64,000 bases of DNA from Alkalimarinus sediminis (GCF_026427595.1 NZ_CP101527.1:2017501-2081500); one strand, 5' to 3'. Counted from the first letter of the stretch, positions 36,891-45,841 are shown. Numbers and translations: made by a program. Notes: generated by a model from the letters alone, not told the origin.

Positions 36891-38595
36891 GGGCAGAAAT
36901 CCACCTGTCTCTTCCAGTCTTTTTGGCTTTGTACAATGCTTCGTCTGCCAAGTTAACTAAACGCTCCTCTAAGCAATTCGGAATCAGGTTAGATGTTGAA
37001 ATTCCAATACTAATTCTGATATCAATCTCATTTTCTTCAATATTTAAGCTGAGCTCCCTAATACTTCGACACAGCCTCTCTGCGATGGTGATTGCGCCTA
37101 TCTCATCGGTAGCGGGTAATAATACAGCAAACTCCTCTCCCCCATATCTAGCTACGACATCACCAGGTCGACTCAAATTATCTTGAAGTGTTTTTGCCAC
37201 TAGCTGTAAACATTTGTCACCCACGGTATGCCCATAGGTATCGTTAACGCACTTGAAATGATCAATATCCATCATGAGCAAGCTAGTGGGCTGATCAGTT
37301 TTTCGACAAAGCGCCATGCACTCTTTCAGCTGTTCATTAAAATATTTTCTATTTTTCACCCCGGTGAGTGTATCCGTCACTGTCATGTCTAGAAGCTGTT
37401 GCTCTCTATCTTTAAGCTGAACCCGCATTTCATCCAACAGCGCAGCTAGCGTCTTGAGTTCATCATGGGAGCTGATAGTAATAGGCTTATCTAAAGAGCC
37501 CTTTGCAACCTGTACAGCCGCTTTAGACAACTCACCTAATGAACCTTTAATGCCTAGATAGAATCCAATAAAGAGATAGATAAACACACAGATAAGGGCA
37601 CTTACACCGAATACATAAGAATTTTTATTTGACTCCATCACTCTTTCTTTTGCTTCATAATATTTTGCGAGAAAAAGAACAATCTGCCTTCTAAATTGGT
37701 TAAAGGCTTTAATAGAGTCGCTAGACTGCTGCCAAAACACCTCGAACGTGGTGGTTAAATCCGGATCTAACAAAATCTGGTCATCCACCTGCATATAGAT
37801 ATCATTTAATCTATTGATCGCTGATGAGTCGATAGCAAGGGTACCGTTAGCCTTTGGGTGAGATGACAGCAATATAGTAAACCGATCACTGAGGTGTAAT
37901 TCACTATCTTTGAGTTTTGAAAGAGCGCCATTAATCAGCTCTACACCATAGGAGCTTAATATCTGGTTAGCAATAAAATAGCTACCGTATGCTCGCGCCT
38001 CTCCCATTGCTTCAAAAGATTGTTGCAGCTCTGCTGTGAGAATTATGACCAAATGGTTAGCCAGTGGGTCTATATCCCCTAGTAAGCCATTTACATTCGC
38101 GATTTGATACTGAATTGAGTATGCAGCGCTTACAAGCAGATTAACTTTATCAAAAATCGTCCTTTCCAGGTCCGCTTCAGAGCCACTAGTAAGTTTCAGC
38201 GTTTCAACGGCTCGTTGCAGTGCAAAGGTATTTAGACTAATGAGTTGGTTGTTCTCATCAAGGTCGTTGTTGATAAATTTCTCTATCTCTAACATTGCTT
38301 GTTGTTTTGCTTCAAGGTACTTGGCTTCAACAACCTCAGATCGATGAAACCTCTCTGCCACACTCAAGTCACGCATCGTTTCCAATGCTTCAATGACTGG
38401 CAAAAAAGCATGAACATTTAGCGCGCCAAGGTGTTTGATATGCGCAGTTCTGAGCTGCTCATTACTATCAACTACAGACTGGAAACTCGTAATACTAAGT
38501 GGGACCGCCAGCAACATTGAAATTAAAAAGAACTTCGCAGGGAACGTGAAACGATCCATAAAACTGCGGGCTGGTAAAAAGAAATAGTGAAACAT
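36883..38595 (-). CDS. Membrane-bound diguanylate cyclase (HAMP-GGDEF)
   Basis: Makes c-di-GMP from two GTP. The 570-residue protein has a first membrane helix near residues 20-38, a periplasmic sensor part of about 290 residues that is mostly helical, a second helix near 327-347, a HAMP-like linker, and a GGDEF domain at residues about 405-565. The active site reads RYGGEEFAVLLP, and an inhibitory I-site RPGD lies five residues before it, so product inhibition is likely. An in-frame ATG at codon 13 is an alternative start. The DUF1329 gene is translationally coupled to it. Confidence 0.94.
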   Translation of the reverse strand: MFHYFFLPARSFMDRFTFPAKFFLISMLLAVPLSITSFQSVVDSNEQLRTAHIKHLGALNVHAFLPVIEALETMRDLSVAERFHRSEVVEAKYLEAKQQAMLEIEKFINNDLDENNQLISLNTFALQRAVETLKLTSGSEADLERTIFDKVNLLVSAAYSIQYQIANVNGLLGDIDPLANHLVIILTAELQQSFEAMGEARAYGSYFIANQILSSYGVELINGALSKLKDSELHLSDRFTILLSSHPKANGTLAIDSSAINRLNDIYMQVDDQILLDPDLTTTFEVFWQQSSDSIKAFNQFRRQIVLFLAKYYEAKERVMESNKNSYVFGVSALICVFIYLFIGFYLGIKGSLGELSKAAVQVAKGSLDKPITISSHDELKTLAALLDEMRVQLKDREQQLLDMTVTDTLTGVKNRKYFNEQLKECMALCRKTDQPTSLLMMDIDHFKCVNDTYGHTVGDKCLQLVAKTLQDNLSRPGDVVARYGGEEFAVLLPATDEIGAITIAERLCRSIRELSLNIEENEIDIRISIGISTSNLIPNCLEERLVNLADEALYKAKKTGRDRWISAHE

Positions 38596-38711
38596 GGTCT
38601 ATTTTTAGTATCCGGTATTTATCATTTTTCATAGCCTAGAAAATCAAAGACGAGATGTTTACATAATCAGTGTAGCAGTGGTGACAATAAACGCTTATAA
38701 ATTAGAGCAGT

Positions 38712-38786
38712 TATCAGCTATTGCTACTATCAGCTATTGCTACTATCAGCTATTACTACTATCAGCTATTACTACTATCAGCTTTT
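38712..38786. repeat. 16-bp tandem repeat, 4.5 copies
   Basis: TATCAGCTATTGCTAC occurs twice, then TATCAGCTATTACTAC twice (one base differs), then a partial copy TATCAGCTTTT. The units abut exactly. Confidence 0.9.
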
Positions 38787-38902
38787 GCTTTTATGAGACA
38801 TGACTAAACGGTGTCTGGGAAAGACTCACCAGAACTGGATACAGTTGAAAGAGCAGCCAATAAAAGAAATGAAAAAGAACGGAAGATGCGGGTAGATGAC
38901 GA

Positions 38903-38925
38903 CAACGCTCTCTTCCGGAGCGTTG
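38903..38925 (-). terminator. Hairpin after the DUF2802 gene
   Basis: CAACGCTC and GAGCGTTG pair (8 bp) around a 7-nt loop, 62 bp beyond the DUF2802 stop on the minus strand. No U-tract, so its terminator role is weakly supported. Confidence 0.35.
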
Positions 38926-38987
38926 CATGTTGTTGGTAGAAGCAATAAGGGCTACACAATTTTCAAACTAACACCCCTACAAACCGG

Positions 38988-39386
38988 CTAGTTGACCGTA
39001 ATGTCACCAGATTGGCTTTTTTGGCTTAACGCGGTCACTAGCTCCGCTTCGGGGCGTGATATTCCGCAACTATTCATCAAGTCTTCGACGTCAGCACCTA
39101 ACTCAACTAATCGGCTAGCCTCTGTATAGGAGACTCTGTTTGGGTCGTTTTTAACCATTTCATCTTGATTATGCTTTAGTGCCGCTATCTGTTTTTCGAG
39201 CATGATCAGCTTTCTACCGACGCCCATAGAACCACTACCAATAGCCTGAAGCTCTTGATTGACGGTTTTCAGTCGCTCACTATGCTCTTTCCTTTGTTTG
39301 CTAATGATATGTCTTAGAAAAAGGACATACCCTACTAACACCGCAGTGGCAGTCAAACTCAGCAATGGTGCATATTGTTCCAGCAT
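38988..39386 (-). CDS. DUF2802 protein
   Basis: A 132-residue protein of unknown function. It has an N-terminal membrane segment (about residues 7-25), a coiled-coil middle, and a C-terminal helical domain with EASRLVELGADVEDLMNSCG (first 20 residues) and SRPEAELV, diagnostic for DUF2802. The same gene follows cheW in Pseudomonas and Marinobacter-type flagellar clusters, so a link to chemotaxis or flagella is suggested by position only. Confidence 0.85.
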   Translation of the reverse strand: MLEQYAPLLSLTATAVLVGYVLFLRHIISKQRKEHSERLKTVNQELQAIGSGSMGVGRKLIMLEKQIAALKHNQDEMVKNDPNRVSYTEASRLVELGADVEDLMNSCGISRPEAELVTALSQKSQSGDITVN

Positions 39387-39475
39387 ATCCTTCCCCTTGT
39401 ACCTATGTTCTTATAGACCTTTAATACTGACAGACTTTTCTTGATCACAAACAGTTAGTTTCTAAAGAGCCGTTC

Positions 39476-39964
39476 TTAAAGACTAGACATATCAGCCCAC
39501 TCGTCTTCGCTGAGCATTTTTTCAAACTCAACAAGGATAATAAGCTCACCATTTTTATTACAAACACCTTGGATAAATCGAGCACTCTCTTCATTACCGA
39601 CATTGGGCGCAGTTTCAACCTCGGACTGTTTTAAGTAAACCACTTCTGCAACAGAGTCGACCAATACGCCAACGACCTGTCCGTCGATTTCCAACACAAC
39701 AATTCGGGTATGGTCAGAAATATCAGACTGACTCAACCCAAACCGCTTTCGTGTATCTATAACAGTCACCACATTACCTCGGAGATTAATAATCCCCAGC
39801 ACATAATCTGGCGCTCCTGGCACGGGTGCTATCTCCGTATAACGTAACACTTCCTGTATTTGCATTACGTTGATGCCATACGTTTCATCGTCTAACCGGA
39901 AAGTTACATACTGGAAGATAGGATCTTCTGTTGTTTGACCACTATGCCCTGTACTAGATGCCAT
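39476..39964 (-). CDS. cheW: Chemotaxis coupling protein CheW
   Basis: Bridges chemoreceptors and CheA. The 162-residue protein starts its domain at FQYVTFRLDDETYGINVMQ (residues about 18-36) and carries the conserved NLRGNVVTVIDTRKRFGL and a VDSVAEVV segment. It has its own sigma-28-like promoter upstream and is 215 bp from parP, so it may be expressed apart from the cheA operon. DUF2802 follows 89 bp downstream. Confidence 0.96.
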   Translation of the reverse strand: MASSTGHSGQTTEDPIFQYVTFRLDDETYGINVMQIQEVLRYTEIAPVPGAPDYVLGIINLRGNVVTVIDTRKRFGLSQSDISDHTRIVVLEIDGQVVGVLVDSVAEVVYLKQSEVETAPNVGNEESARFIQGVCNKNGELIILVEFEKMLSEDEWADMSSL

Positions 39965-39991
39965 ATTCCGAACCTCTTGATCCTATATTAA

Positions 39992-40019
39992 TTATCGGGT
40001 GTCAAAAAATCATCGTTTA
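39992..40019 (-). promoter_or_regulatory. Sigma-28 (FliA) type promoter of cheW
   Basis: On the minus strand TAAA (40016-40019) is separated by 16 bp from CCCGATAA (39992-39999). The FliA consensus is TAAA, 15 bp, GCCGATAA. It lies about 28 bp before the cheW ATG. Confidence 0.65.
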
Positions 40020-40179
40020 AACTTATTAACGGTTTTTATCGCACAAATCATGCCATATGAAAACGTCATAAGTAAAAAGTTCTAAATGTTTAGCTATAGT
40101 ATAGACAGAGTTTAGATAAGTGACAGAATCTTAATAAGAATAACGCTTAGCTCAATAGAAAACAGAACATCTTTACCGG

Positions 40180-41328
40180 TTAAATAGGCGACTGATTGGT
40201 TTTTTCTGCGCTATCAAGTAAACGGGCAACCGCCGCTACATCCATCAAAGCGCACATATGATCAATAACCGTGCCCGCCAGCCAGGGCCGCTTACCTCGG
40301 TCAGTTCTCCAACGCACCTCTTCTGGCGAAATTGAAAAAGACTGGGCAACAGAGTCACAGGCCATACCCCACTCGCTTTTATCTAGACGAATAACGAAAC
40401 GATAGCCATCTTTCACGCTTTCGTTGTAACGCTCAGGCATAATCCATAACGCTGAGTCCACCACTCTTATATTCTTCTCTCCGACTGGCAATAATCCTAA
40501 GAACCAGTCTGGCCGCCCCACTAATGGGGTTAGCTCTTGGTCAATTGTATGAATCGCGCCTAGCGATACAAGCGGAACCGCTAACTTCAGGCCTGCCACA
40601 GTGAAAATCAAGCATTCAAAACGGCCTTGAGCCCACTCTGGGCGACCATTTTCAAGCCACTCATCTGAATGCTTTTCTTTTTCAATAGACGCGGTTTTTT
40701 TCGCTTCGGCCACTGAATTATCAGGTGCAGATTCAACCTGTCTAGTGGTTGGCTGGTCAGGGGGTGGCTGTTTAAGAGGAGATTGCATCGGCACACTGCA
40801 AGGCACCTCGGCAACTTTATTCTTTGGCGTCTCTTCTGCCACCTTTATTTCGGCTAGCGCAGACTCCACGTCTTCCGCTGAGATCTTTTTAGCAACAGCA
40901 GCTTCTCTTATTACCGGGCTATCTGTTTTGAGGTCAAGCGCGCTGCTTTGCACCTCTGGCATTGCTTTTAGAAGCGGTGACGGCTTGATAGTTGGCGGCT
41001 CGCGAAAGTCTCGCCTAGAAGCTCTATCTAACGCTCTTTTTTGCTCTAGTCGCTGTGCCGCAAGAGAGGTCTCTCGACCGGCGCTGTAGTTCGCCCCAAC
41101 AGTACGATAGCTAGGATTATACCTTGTTTTAGATTCTGGCTTATGAGCTGGTTTGCTCACTGACTTTTGCGCTTTTTGTTTATCTGCAACAGTGGCAGCT
41201 TTATCTTCCTCTTGTTGTCTCAACCTATCGAGTGGCGAAGTTGCTGGTAGTTTTTGCAGCAGGTCGTCTAAGTAATCTTGCACCGCAATTTGGGGGTTGA
41301 TGGTGTCACTATACCGCTTATTACTCAT
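40180..41328 (-). CDS. parP: CheW-like polar array protein ParP
   Basis: A 382-residue protein with a short N-terminal motif (PQIAVQDYLDDLL near residue 12), a long proline/charge-rich linker (about 35-225), and a CheW-like AIF domain from about residue 237 (FECLIFTVAGLKLAVPLVSL). In Vibrio and Pseudomonas, ParP sits between parC and cheW and tethers CheA arrays to the pole through ParC. The order here is parC, a short gene, then parP, then cheW. Its ATG overlaps the preceding short gene by ATGAGTAA. Confidence 0.88.
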   Translation of the reverse strand: MSNKRYSDTINPQIAVQDYLDDLLQKLPATSPLDRLRQQEEDKAATVADKQKAQKSVSKPAHKPESKTRYNPSYRTVGANYSAGRETSLAAQRLEQKRALDRASRRDFREPPTIKPSPLLKAMPEVQSSALDLKTDSPVIREAAVAKKISAEDVESALAEIKVAEETPKNKVAEVPCSVPMQSPLKQPPPDQPTTRQVESAPDNSVAEAKKTASIEKEKHSDEWLENGRPEWAQGRFECLIFTVAGLKLAVPLVSLGAIHTIDQELTPLVGRPDWFLGLLPVGEKNIRVVDSALWIMPERYNESVKDGYRFVIRLDKSEWGMACDSVAQSFSISPEEVRWRTDRGKRPWLAGTVIDHMCALMDVAAVARLLDSAEKTNQSPI

Positions 41329-41830
41329 GACGTATCCCTCCTGCTGATGGCAGTTGGGTGATATCTGTAAGTAATCGACATTCCATTATCCGTTGACGAC
41401 AATGTTCAAATACAGATAAGCGCAGTCGGCCTGCTATTGGCATTCGTAATAAGTGCAAACCCCATAACAACAGCAAAAAAGAAGCAGACTTTGATCTCTG
41501 GGGGCGGGATAAATCTAATCGATACCGCTCTAACGAAACAAGCGGAATCAGAGAGTAGCCGGGTTTGATGTTATTTGAGTTTACCAACTGCGGGTCTGAA
41601 GAGGTGTTTGAATGAGCGAGACTATCGCAATGCACGTCGCCCACAGATTCTGCCTTAGTAGCATGATCAGTCGAAGAAGCCGACTCATGGGCTGTTGCTG
41701 ATTCAGTTAGCTTATCAGACTCAAGGGTAGTGCCGGAGTATAAAAGATCTCCAATATAGCTGTTCATCGCATCATTAGGCGATACTACAGTGTGCTGAAT
41801 TTCAGCCGACTGATTGCGATCACGACTCAT
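41321..41830 (-). CDS. Short gene between parC and parP; possible truncated ParP paralogue
   Basis: A 169-residue protein that I cannot assign by family. Its N-terminus (SPNDAMNSYIGDLL) is like that of ParP next door (NPQIAVQDYLDDLL). A polar S/T/D-rich linker follows. Near residue 123 the segment FLLLLWGLHLLRMPIAGRL resembles the first strands of the ParP AIF domain (CLIFTVAGLKLAVPLVSL), but the chain ends soon after, so any CheW-like domain would be incomplete. Stop and start overlap with parP (ATGAGTAA) implies coupled translation. It could be a decayed duplicate or a small partner; both readings are inference. Confidence 0.6.
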   Translation of the reverse strand: MSRDRNQSAEIQHTVVSPNDAMNSYIGDLLYSGTTLESDKLTESATAHESASSTDHATKAESVGDVHCDSLAHSNTSSDPQLVNSNNIKPGYSLIPLVSLERYRLDLSRPQRSKSASFLLLLWGLHLLRMPIAGRLRLSVFEHCRQRIMECRLLTDITQLPSAGGIRHE

Positions 41831-41926
41831 ATCGAACTACTCATATCGAACGTCTCACACCGAACTTTGTATATTTAAACTAACCATCGACCAACCACTC
41901 AATTATTTGTGGTAGTTTGCGCTGTT

Positions 41927-42712
41927 TTATCCTGCATTAACTGTTTCGCTTTCCCTAATATTTTCCAGCAGTTTTTTATAGGCTCGTACACCATGAGTAG
42001 AGGCATCAAGCTCTGAAGGCACAACACCTAACCGACTGGCATCTCTAAATTTAGTATCGATCGGAATAGCATATTTCCATACCTGATTACCCCATGTTTG
42101 TTTAACCGCTCTAAGACTCTGCACTGATGCTTGTGTTCGTCTATCAAACATGGTCGGAATAATGGTATACGTCAATTTACTTTTTTGAGATTTAATCACC
42201 ATATCGAGCGTATGCATCATTCTTTCCAAACCCTTTAGGGCTAAAAACTCGGTCTGAACAGGCACCATTAGGTGCTGGCTAGCGGCTAACGAGTTGATCA
42301 TCAATACACCTAAAGACGGTGTGTTGTCGATCAGCACATAATCAAATTCATCCCATAAAATGGCTAACGCTCGAGAGATAATCAAACCCATGCCATCAAC
42401 CCCAACCATACGTCTTTCAAGCGTGGCGAGCGCCGTAGATGCAGGAAGCAACTTTAAGCCAGGCATGGATGTTTTAACGATCAATGTTGCGGGCAAGTCT
42501 TCTGGCACTTTTCCTTGATGCAAAAACAGATCAAATGCACTGTGTTCAATAGTGTCTGGGTCATATTTGAAGTAGCTTGTCAGAGAGCCATGAGGATCAA
42601 GATCCATCAAAAGCACTCTCTTACCTTCTTTGGCCAACAACCCACCTAACGCAACAGTGGTCGTTGTTTTGCCGACTCCACCTTTCTGATTTGCAATTGC
42701 CCAGATACGCAC
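41927..42712 (-). CDS. parC: ParA-like polar ATPase ParC
   Basis: A ParA/Soj-family ATPase of 261 residues that positions chemotaxis arrays at the old pole. The deviant Walker A reads NQKGGVGKTTT near residue 8. The Walker B-like YVLIDNTPSLG and VPVQTEFLALKGL segments fit ParA. The frame continues upstream, but I start at the GTG at 42712: AGAGG lies 7 nt before it and the protein then begins RIWAIANQKGG as in relatives. Note the name also denotes topoisomerase IV subunit A, which this is not. Confidence 0.9.
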   Translation of the reverse strand: MRIWAIANQKGGVGKTTTTVALGGLLAKEGKRVLLMDLDPHGSLTSYFKYDPDTIEHSAFDLFLHQGKVPEDLPATLIVKTSMPGLKLLPASTALATLERRMVGVDGMGLIISRALAILWDEFDYVLIDNTPSLGVLMINSLAASQHLMVPVQTEFLALKGLERMMHTLDMVIKSQKSKLTYTIIPTMFDRRTQASVQSLRAVKQTWGNQVWKYAIPIDTKFRDASRLGVVPSELDASTHGVRAYKKLLENIRESETVNAG

Positions 42713-42763
42713 AGCGCAACCTCTTCTCTTTATGTATATTAAAATCAACAGCCTGAGGTAGTT

Positions 42764-42790
42764 ATATCGACAACAATCTCAATAACTTAA
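42764..42790 (-). promoter_or_regulatory. Sigma-28-like promoter of parC
   Basis: Minus strand TTAAGTTA, 11 bp, GTCGATAT: six of eight matches at each box of TAAAGTTT-N11-GCCGATAA with exact spacing. About 50 bp upstream of the GTG start. Confidence 0.45.
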
Positions 42791-42954
42791 CGACAGATTT
42801 AACATTAATACCGCCTTGGGACTAGCAACAGACAACTGTGTTTACACTAACAGCGCCATACTAGACATCAGGCACAACATTGCCGGTTTACCTATATTAA
42901 TCCTATTAGGCAGGAATCATGCCATAGAAAAATGTAAAGAAAAGTAGAGTCGCT

Positions 42955-43746
42955 TTAACCTTTATTGCGTAAGGTTACTCTAACATTAGGGTCTTTGGAG
43001 ATGACTAATACGATCCTGCGATTACGGCTTCTGCCTTCAGGTGTATCGTTACGCGCAATAGGCTGAAATTGACCATAGCCAATTGCTGCCATTCTCGAGG
43101 GGTCAACACCTTCATGAGCGAGCAGTCGTACTACCGCGGACGCTCGAGCGGATGACAACTCCCAATTAGAGGGGTGGGACCGCGTTCGGATCGGTATATT
43201 GTCAGTAAAGCCTTCAACTAAAAGTGCGTTATCCTGAACCTTTAAAATAGCGGCGATCTGCTCAAGAATCGGAAACGCATCATCGTAGGGTTCAACATCG
43301 CCACTCTTAAACAAAATCTTGTTCGATAGCGAGAGCTCCACCCACTCTTCATTCTCATTTACAGAGACCAGTCCGTCGGTAATCAGCCCTGAAAACTCGG
43401 CGGCAAACTTATCCGCAATTTCTCGCATTCCTTTGGTTCGGTCTTTGACACGCCCTTCACTGCCTCTTGGAATCGTATCAACCGGCTGCATCTGTTGTTC
43501 GTCGGCATCAAGCTCTTCAGACTTAACAATGTTGTCGCCAACCTGAATAGGCTTTGTAGTTCTTTGAACGGAGTTGAAAGCCCCCTCTAAGGTTTGAGAC
43601 AGTACTTTGTATTTACCTTCGTTGATAGAAGATATCGAATACATAACAACAAAAAACGCGAACAGGAGCGTGATAAAGTCAGCATAGGAAACCAACCAGC
43701 GCTCTTTATTATGAGACTCGTCATCCTCTCGTTGTCGTCTCATCAT
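42955..43746 (-). CDS. motD: Flagellar stator protein MotD (MotB family)
   Basis: Peptidoglycan-anchored stator partner of MotC. 263 residues with one membrane helix carrying the proton-path aspartate (SYADFITLLFAFF, Asp22) and a C-terminal OmpA-like domain (GFTDNIPIRTRSHPSNWELS in part; GYGQFQPIARN). In Pseudomonas MotCD is the second stator set, placed here next to cheB as in this window. It is 9 bp after motC. ATG at 43746; a second ATG is the next codon. Confidence 0.94.
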   Translation of the reverse strand: MMRRQREDDESHNKERWLVSYADFITLLFAFFVVMYSISSINEGKYKVLSQTLEGAFNSVQRTTKPIQVGDNIVKSEELDADEQQMQPVDTIPRGSEGRVKDRTKGMREIADKFAAEFSGLITDGLVSVNENEEWVELSLSNKILFKSGDVEPYDDAFPILEQIAAILKVQDNALLVEGFTDNIPIRTRSHPSNWELSSARASAVVRLLAHEGVDPSRMAAIGYGQFQPIARNDTPEGRSRNRRIVLVISKDPNVRVTLRNKG

Positions 43747-43755
43747 GAGTTAGCC

Positions 43756-44496
43756 TTAGTGAAGGAAGCCGCGCAGTTTAAGCTCAATAGAGCGAGGGTT
43801 CTCCCCCTCTGATATTGAAACTAAGCCTTCAATCATGAGCTCCCGATAAAGAGACTCAAGTTTTATAACCGCTTTTAGCTTATTAGCAATTGGAAATAAC
43901 AACAGGTTAGCAAATGCAACACCATAAATAGTGGCAACAAACGCTGTTGCAATACCTGACCCAAGAGAGGCGGGATCTTCAAGGTGACTCATTACATGAA
44001 TCAATCCCATTACCGCACCTATAATACCGATGGTGGGTGAGTACCCACCCATACTTTCGAACACCTTTGCGCCTTCAAAGTCACGATTCTCTTTAGCGAT
44101 TAATTCCAATTCCATCACGCTTCTAATGGTGTCAGGTTCAGCACCATCAACTAAAAGTTGCAGCCCTTTTTTGGCAAACACTTCGGTCTCTTTACCGGCG
44201 ATGGTTTCAAGCCCTAACAGCCCTTCTTTTCGAGCCCTCATGCTCCACTTTACTACTTTTTCGATCCCATCTTCGAGGCTAACGTATGGGGGCATAAAAA
44301 CCCAAAGCAGCATGCGCCCTGCGTGTTTTAGGAGTTTAAAGGAAGTTTGCAGCATAATCGCGGCAAAGGTTCCGCCAATCACTATGATGGTAGCAGGAAG
44401 ATTAATCAGCGCATCAACCGTACCACCTTCAAGGAAGTTACCACCAATAACCGCCCCAAATGCCAGGATGACACCGATTATACTGAGTAAGTCCAT
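43756..44496 (-). CDS. motC: Flagellar stator protein MotC (MotA family)
   Basis: Ion-channel subunit of the second stator. 246 residues with four membrane segments: about residues 4-19, 32-48, 148-168 and 182-203. The cytoplasmic loop includes R-KEGLLGLE as in MotA. The family's GIIGAVMGLIHVM region is present. Its start overlaps the cheB stop by one base. Confidence 0.95.
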   Translation of the reverse strand: MDLLSIIGVILAFGAVIGGNFLEGGTVDALINLPATIIVIGGTFAAIMLQTSFKLLKHAGRMLLWVFMPPYVSLEDGIEKVVKWSMRARKEGLLGLETIAGKETEVFAKKGLQLLVDGAEPDTIRSVMELELIAKENRDFEGAKVFESMGGYSPTIGIIGAVMGLIHVMSHLEDPASLGSGIATAFVATIYGVAFANLLLFPIANKLKAVIKLESLYRELMIEGLVSISEGENPRSIELKLRGFLH

Positions 44497-45746
44497 TACT
44501 TCAGCCCTGCCACAATACGCCCTGCTACATCATCAAGGCTTAATATTTCATCGGCCAAACCAGCCTTAACTACGGCCATTGGCATGCCATAAATAACACT
44601 ACTTTTTCGATCTTGCGCCCAAACGGTTGAACCGGTCTGCTTCATTAAACGACAGCCATCTTTTCCGTCAGCACCCATCCCAGTAAGAATAATGCCTAGT
44701 GTTTTGCCAGGGAAGCACCTTGCAGCAGAACCAAATGTGACATCTACGCAAGGCTTGTAGTGCAAGCGCTCATCACCTTCTAGAATTTTTACTCGCGCAC
44801 TACCAGAACGAGACTCGATTATCATCTGTTTGCCACCCGGAGCTAACAGTGCCAACCCGGGTTTTAACAGATCGCCATCTTCTGCTTGCTTGACGGTAAT
44901 TTGACACTGCCGGTTCAAGCGCTCAGCAAATGCTTGGGTGAAAGACGCAGGCATGTGCTGAATCAGGAGAATAGGCTTTGCAAAATTGCCCGGTAACTTA
45001 GTCAGTATCTTTTGTAACGCTATTGGCCCCCCAGTCGAAGTACCAATAGCAACTAGGCTAACCTGGTGGGGGATTTTACTGTTTGAGACCGAGCTCGCTT
45101 TTTCGTCAACTCGTTCATTAGCGGTAGCAGCTTGGTGTCCCTGCAGTTTTGCCCCTGATTTTGGTACTACGGTGGGGCGCTTTAGGCGATTCTTAACTCT
45201 TTCTGCAATTGGGATTCGGTTTGTTGTGGCACTATCAGCGGTAGACCTATTCACAGTGCTCGGTGATGGAGAGTGAGTTGAAGATTTAGCTGCCGGTGCG
45301 ATATTGGTTTCGCGTGTGGTTACTTCAGATACAGATGAGCGGCTCTTATTGGTCGCCGCAACTGCCAGTATACGTTGCTTGAGCACCTCCTGCATATGGC
45401 TGGAGTCTCGCGCGATATCTTCAAAGTTCTTGGGCAGAAAATCAACGGCACCTGCATCTAACGCATCTAGCGTTACTCTTGCACCTTCGTAAGTAAGAGA
45501 AGAAAACATTAATACAGGTGTGGGGGCTTCTCGCATGATCTGTTTAACCGCTGCGACGCCATTCATCACTGGCATTTCATAGTCCATTGTTACCACATCA
45601 GGCTTGAGTTTTTTGACTAACTCAAGTGCTTCCTGGCCATTGCTTGCAGTACCAACTACTTTAATTGTGCTTACCGAATCAAGTATTTCACAGACTCTTC
45701 GTCTAAAAAAACCCGAATCATCTACCACTAAGACGGAAACCGTCAT
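44496..45746 (-). CDS. cheB: Protein-glutamate methylesterase CheB
   Basis: Removes methyl groups from chemoreceptors when phosphorylated. It has an N-terminal receiver domain (VLVVDDSGFFRR, phospho-site in VVTMDYEMPVMNG near residue 56). A long variable linker (about 130-220) follows, then the methylesterase domain with the catalytic triad in IGTSTGGP (Ser), IQHMPASFT (His) and GMGADGKDG (Asp). 416 residues is longer than the E. coli enzyme because of the linker. It lies between cheA and motC. Confidence 0.96.
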   Translation of the reverse strand: MTVSVLVVDDSGFFRRRVCEILDSVSTIKVVGTASNGQEALELVKKLKPDVVTMDYEMPVMNGVAAVKQIMREAPTPVLMFSSLTYEGARVTLDALDAGAVDFLPKNFEDIARDSSHMQEVLKQRILAVAATNKSRSSVSEVTTRETNIAPAAKSSTHSPSPSTVNRSTADSATTNRIPIAERVKNRLKRPTVVPKSGAKLQGHQAATANERVDEKASSVSNSKIPHQVSLVAIGTSTGGPIALQKILTKLPGNFAKPILLIQHMPASFTQAFAERLNRQCQITVKQAEDGDLLKPGLALLAPGGKQMIIESRSGSARVKILEGDERLHYKPCVDVTFGSAARCFPGKTLGIILTGMGADGKDGCRLMKQTGSTVWAQDRKSSVIYGMPMAVVKAGLADEILSLDDVAGRIVAGLK

Positions 45747-45841
45747 TCATGAATCTCCAGATAGAAATGCGCCTCCAAGTAGTTCACACCAGAGGCTCTT
45801 CTGCACTCGCCCTATTCGCCTTGTCAGGACTCCCGCCTATA

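Larger units (their letters stand above)
38596..38987. other. Intergenic region of 392 bp
   Basis: No ORF seen. It holds the 16-bp tandem repeat at 38712-38786 and a hairpin at 38903-38925. It separates the end of the DUF2802 gene from the start of the cyclase gene; both read leftwards. Confidence 0.5.

Noticed and set aside
36671-37186. Plus-strand frame spanning DUF1329 and the cyclase
   Set aside because: Antisense to both genes, with no family likeness.
38712-38786. CRISPR array
   Set aside because: The 16-bp units abut without spacers and no cas gene is present.
41340-41520. Frameshift joining the short gene to a complete CheW-like domain
   Set aside because: I translated the other two frames of this stretch: both hit stops quickly and neither continues into a recognisable CheW-like domain.
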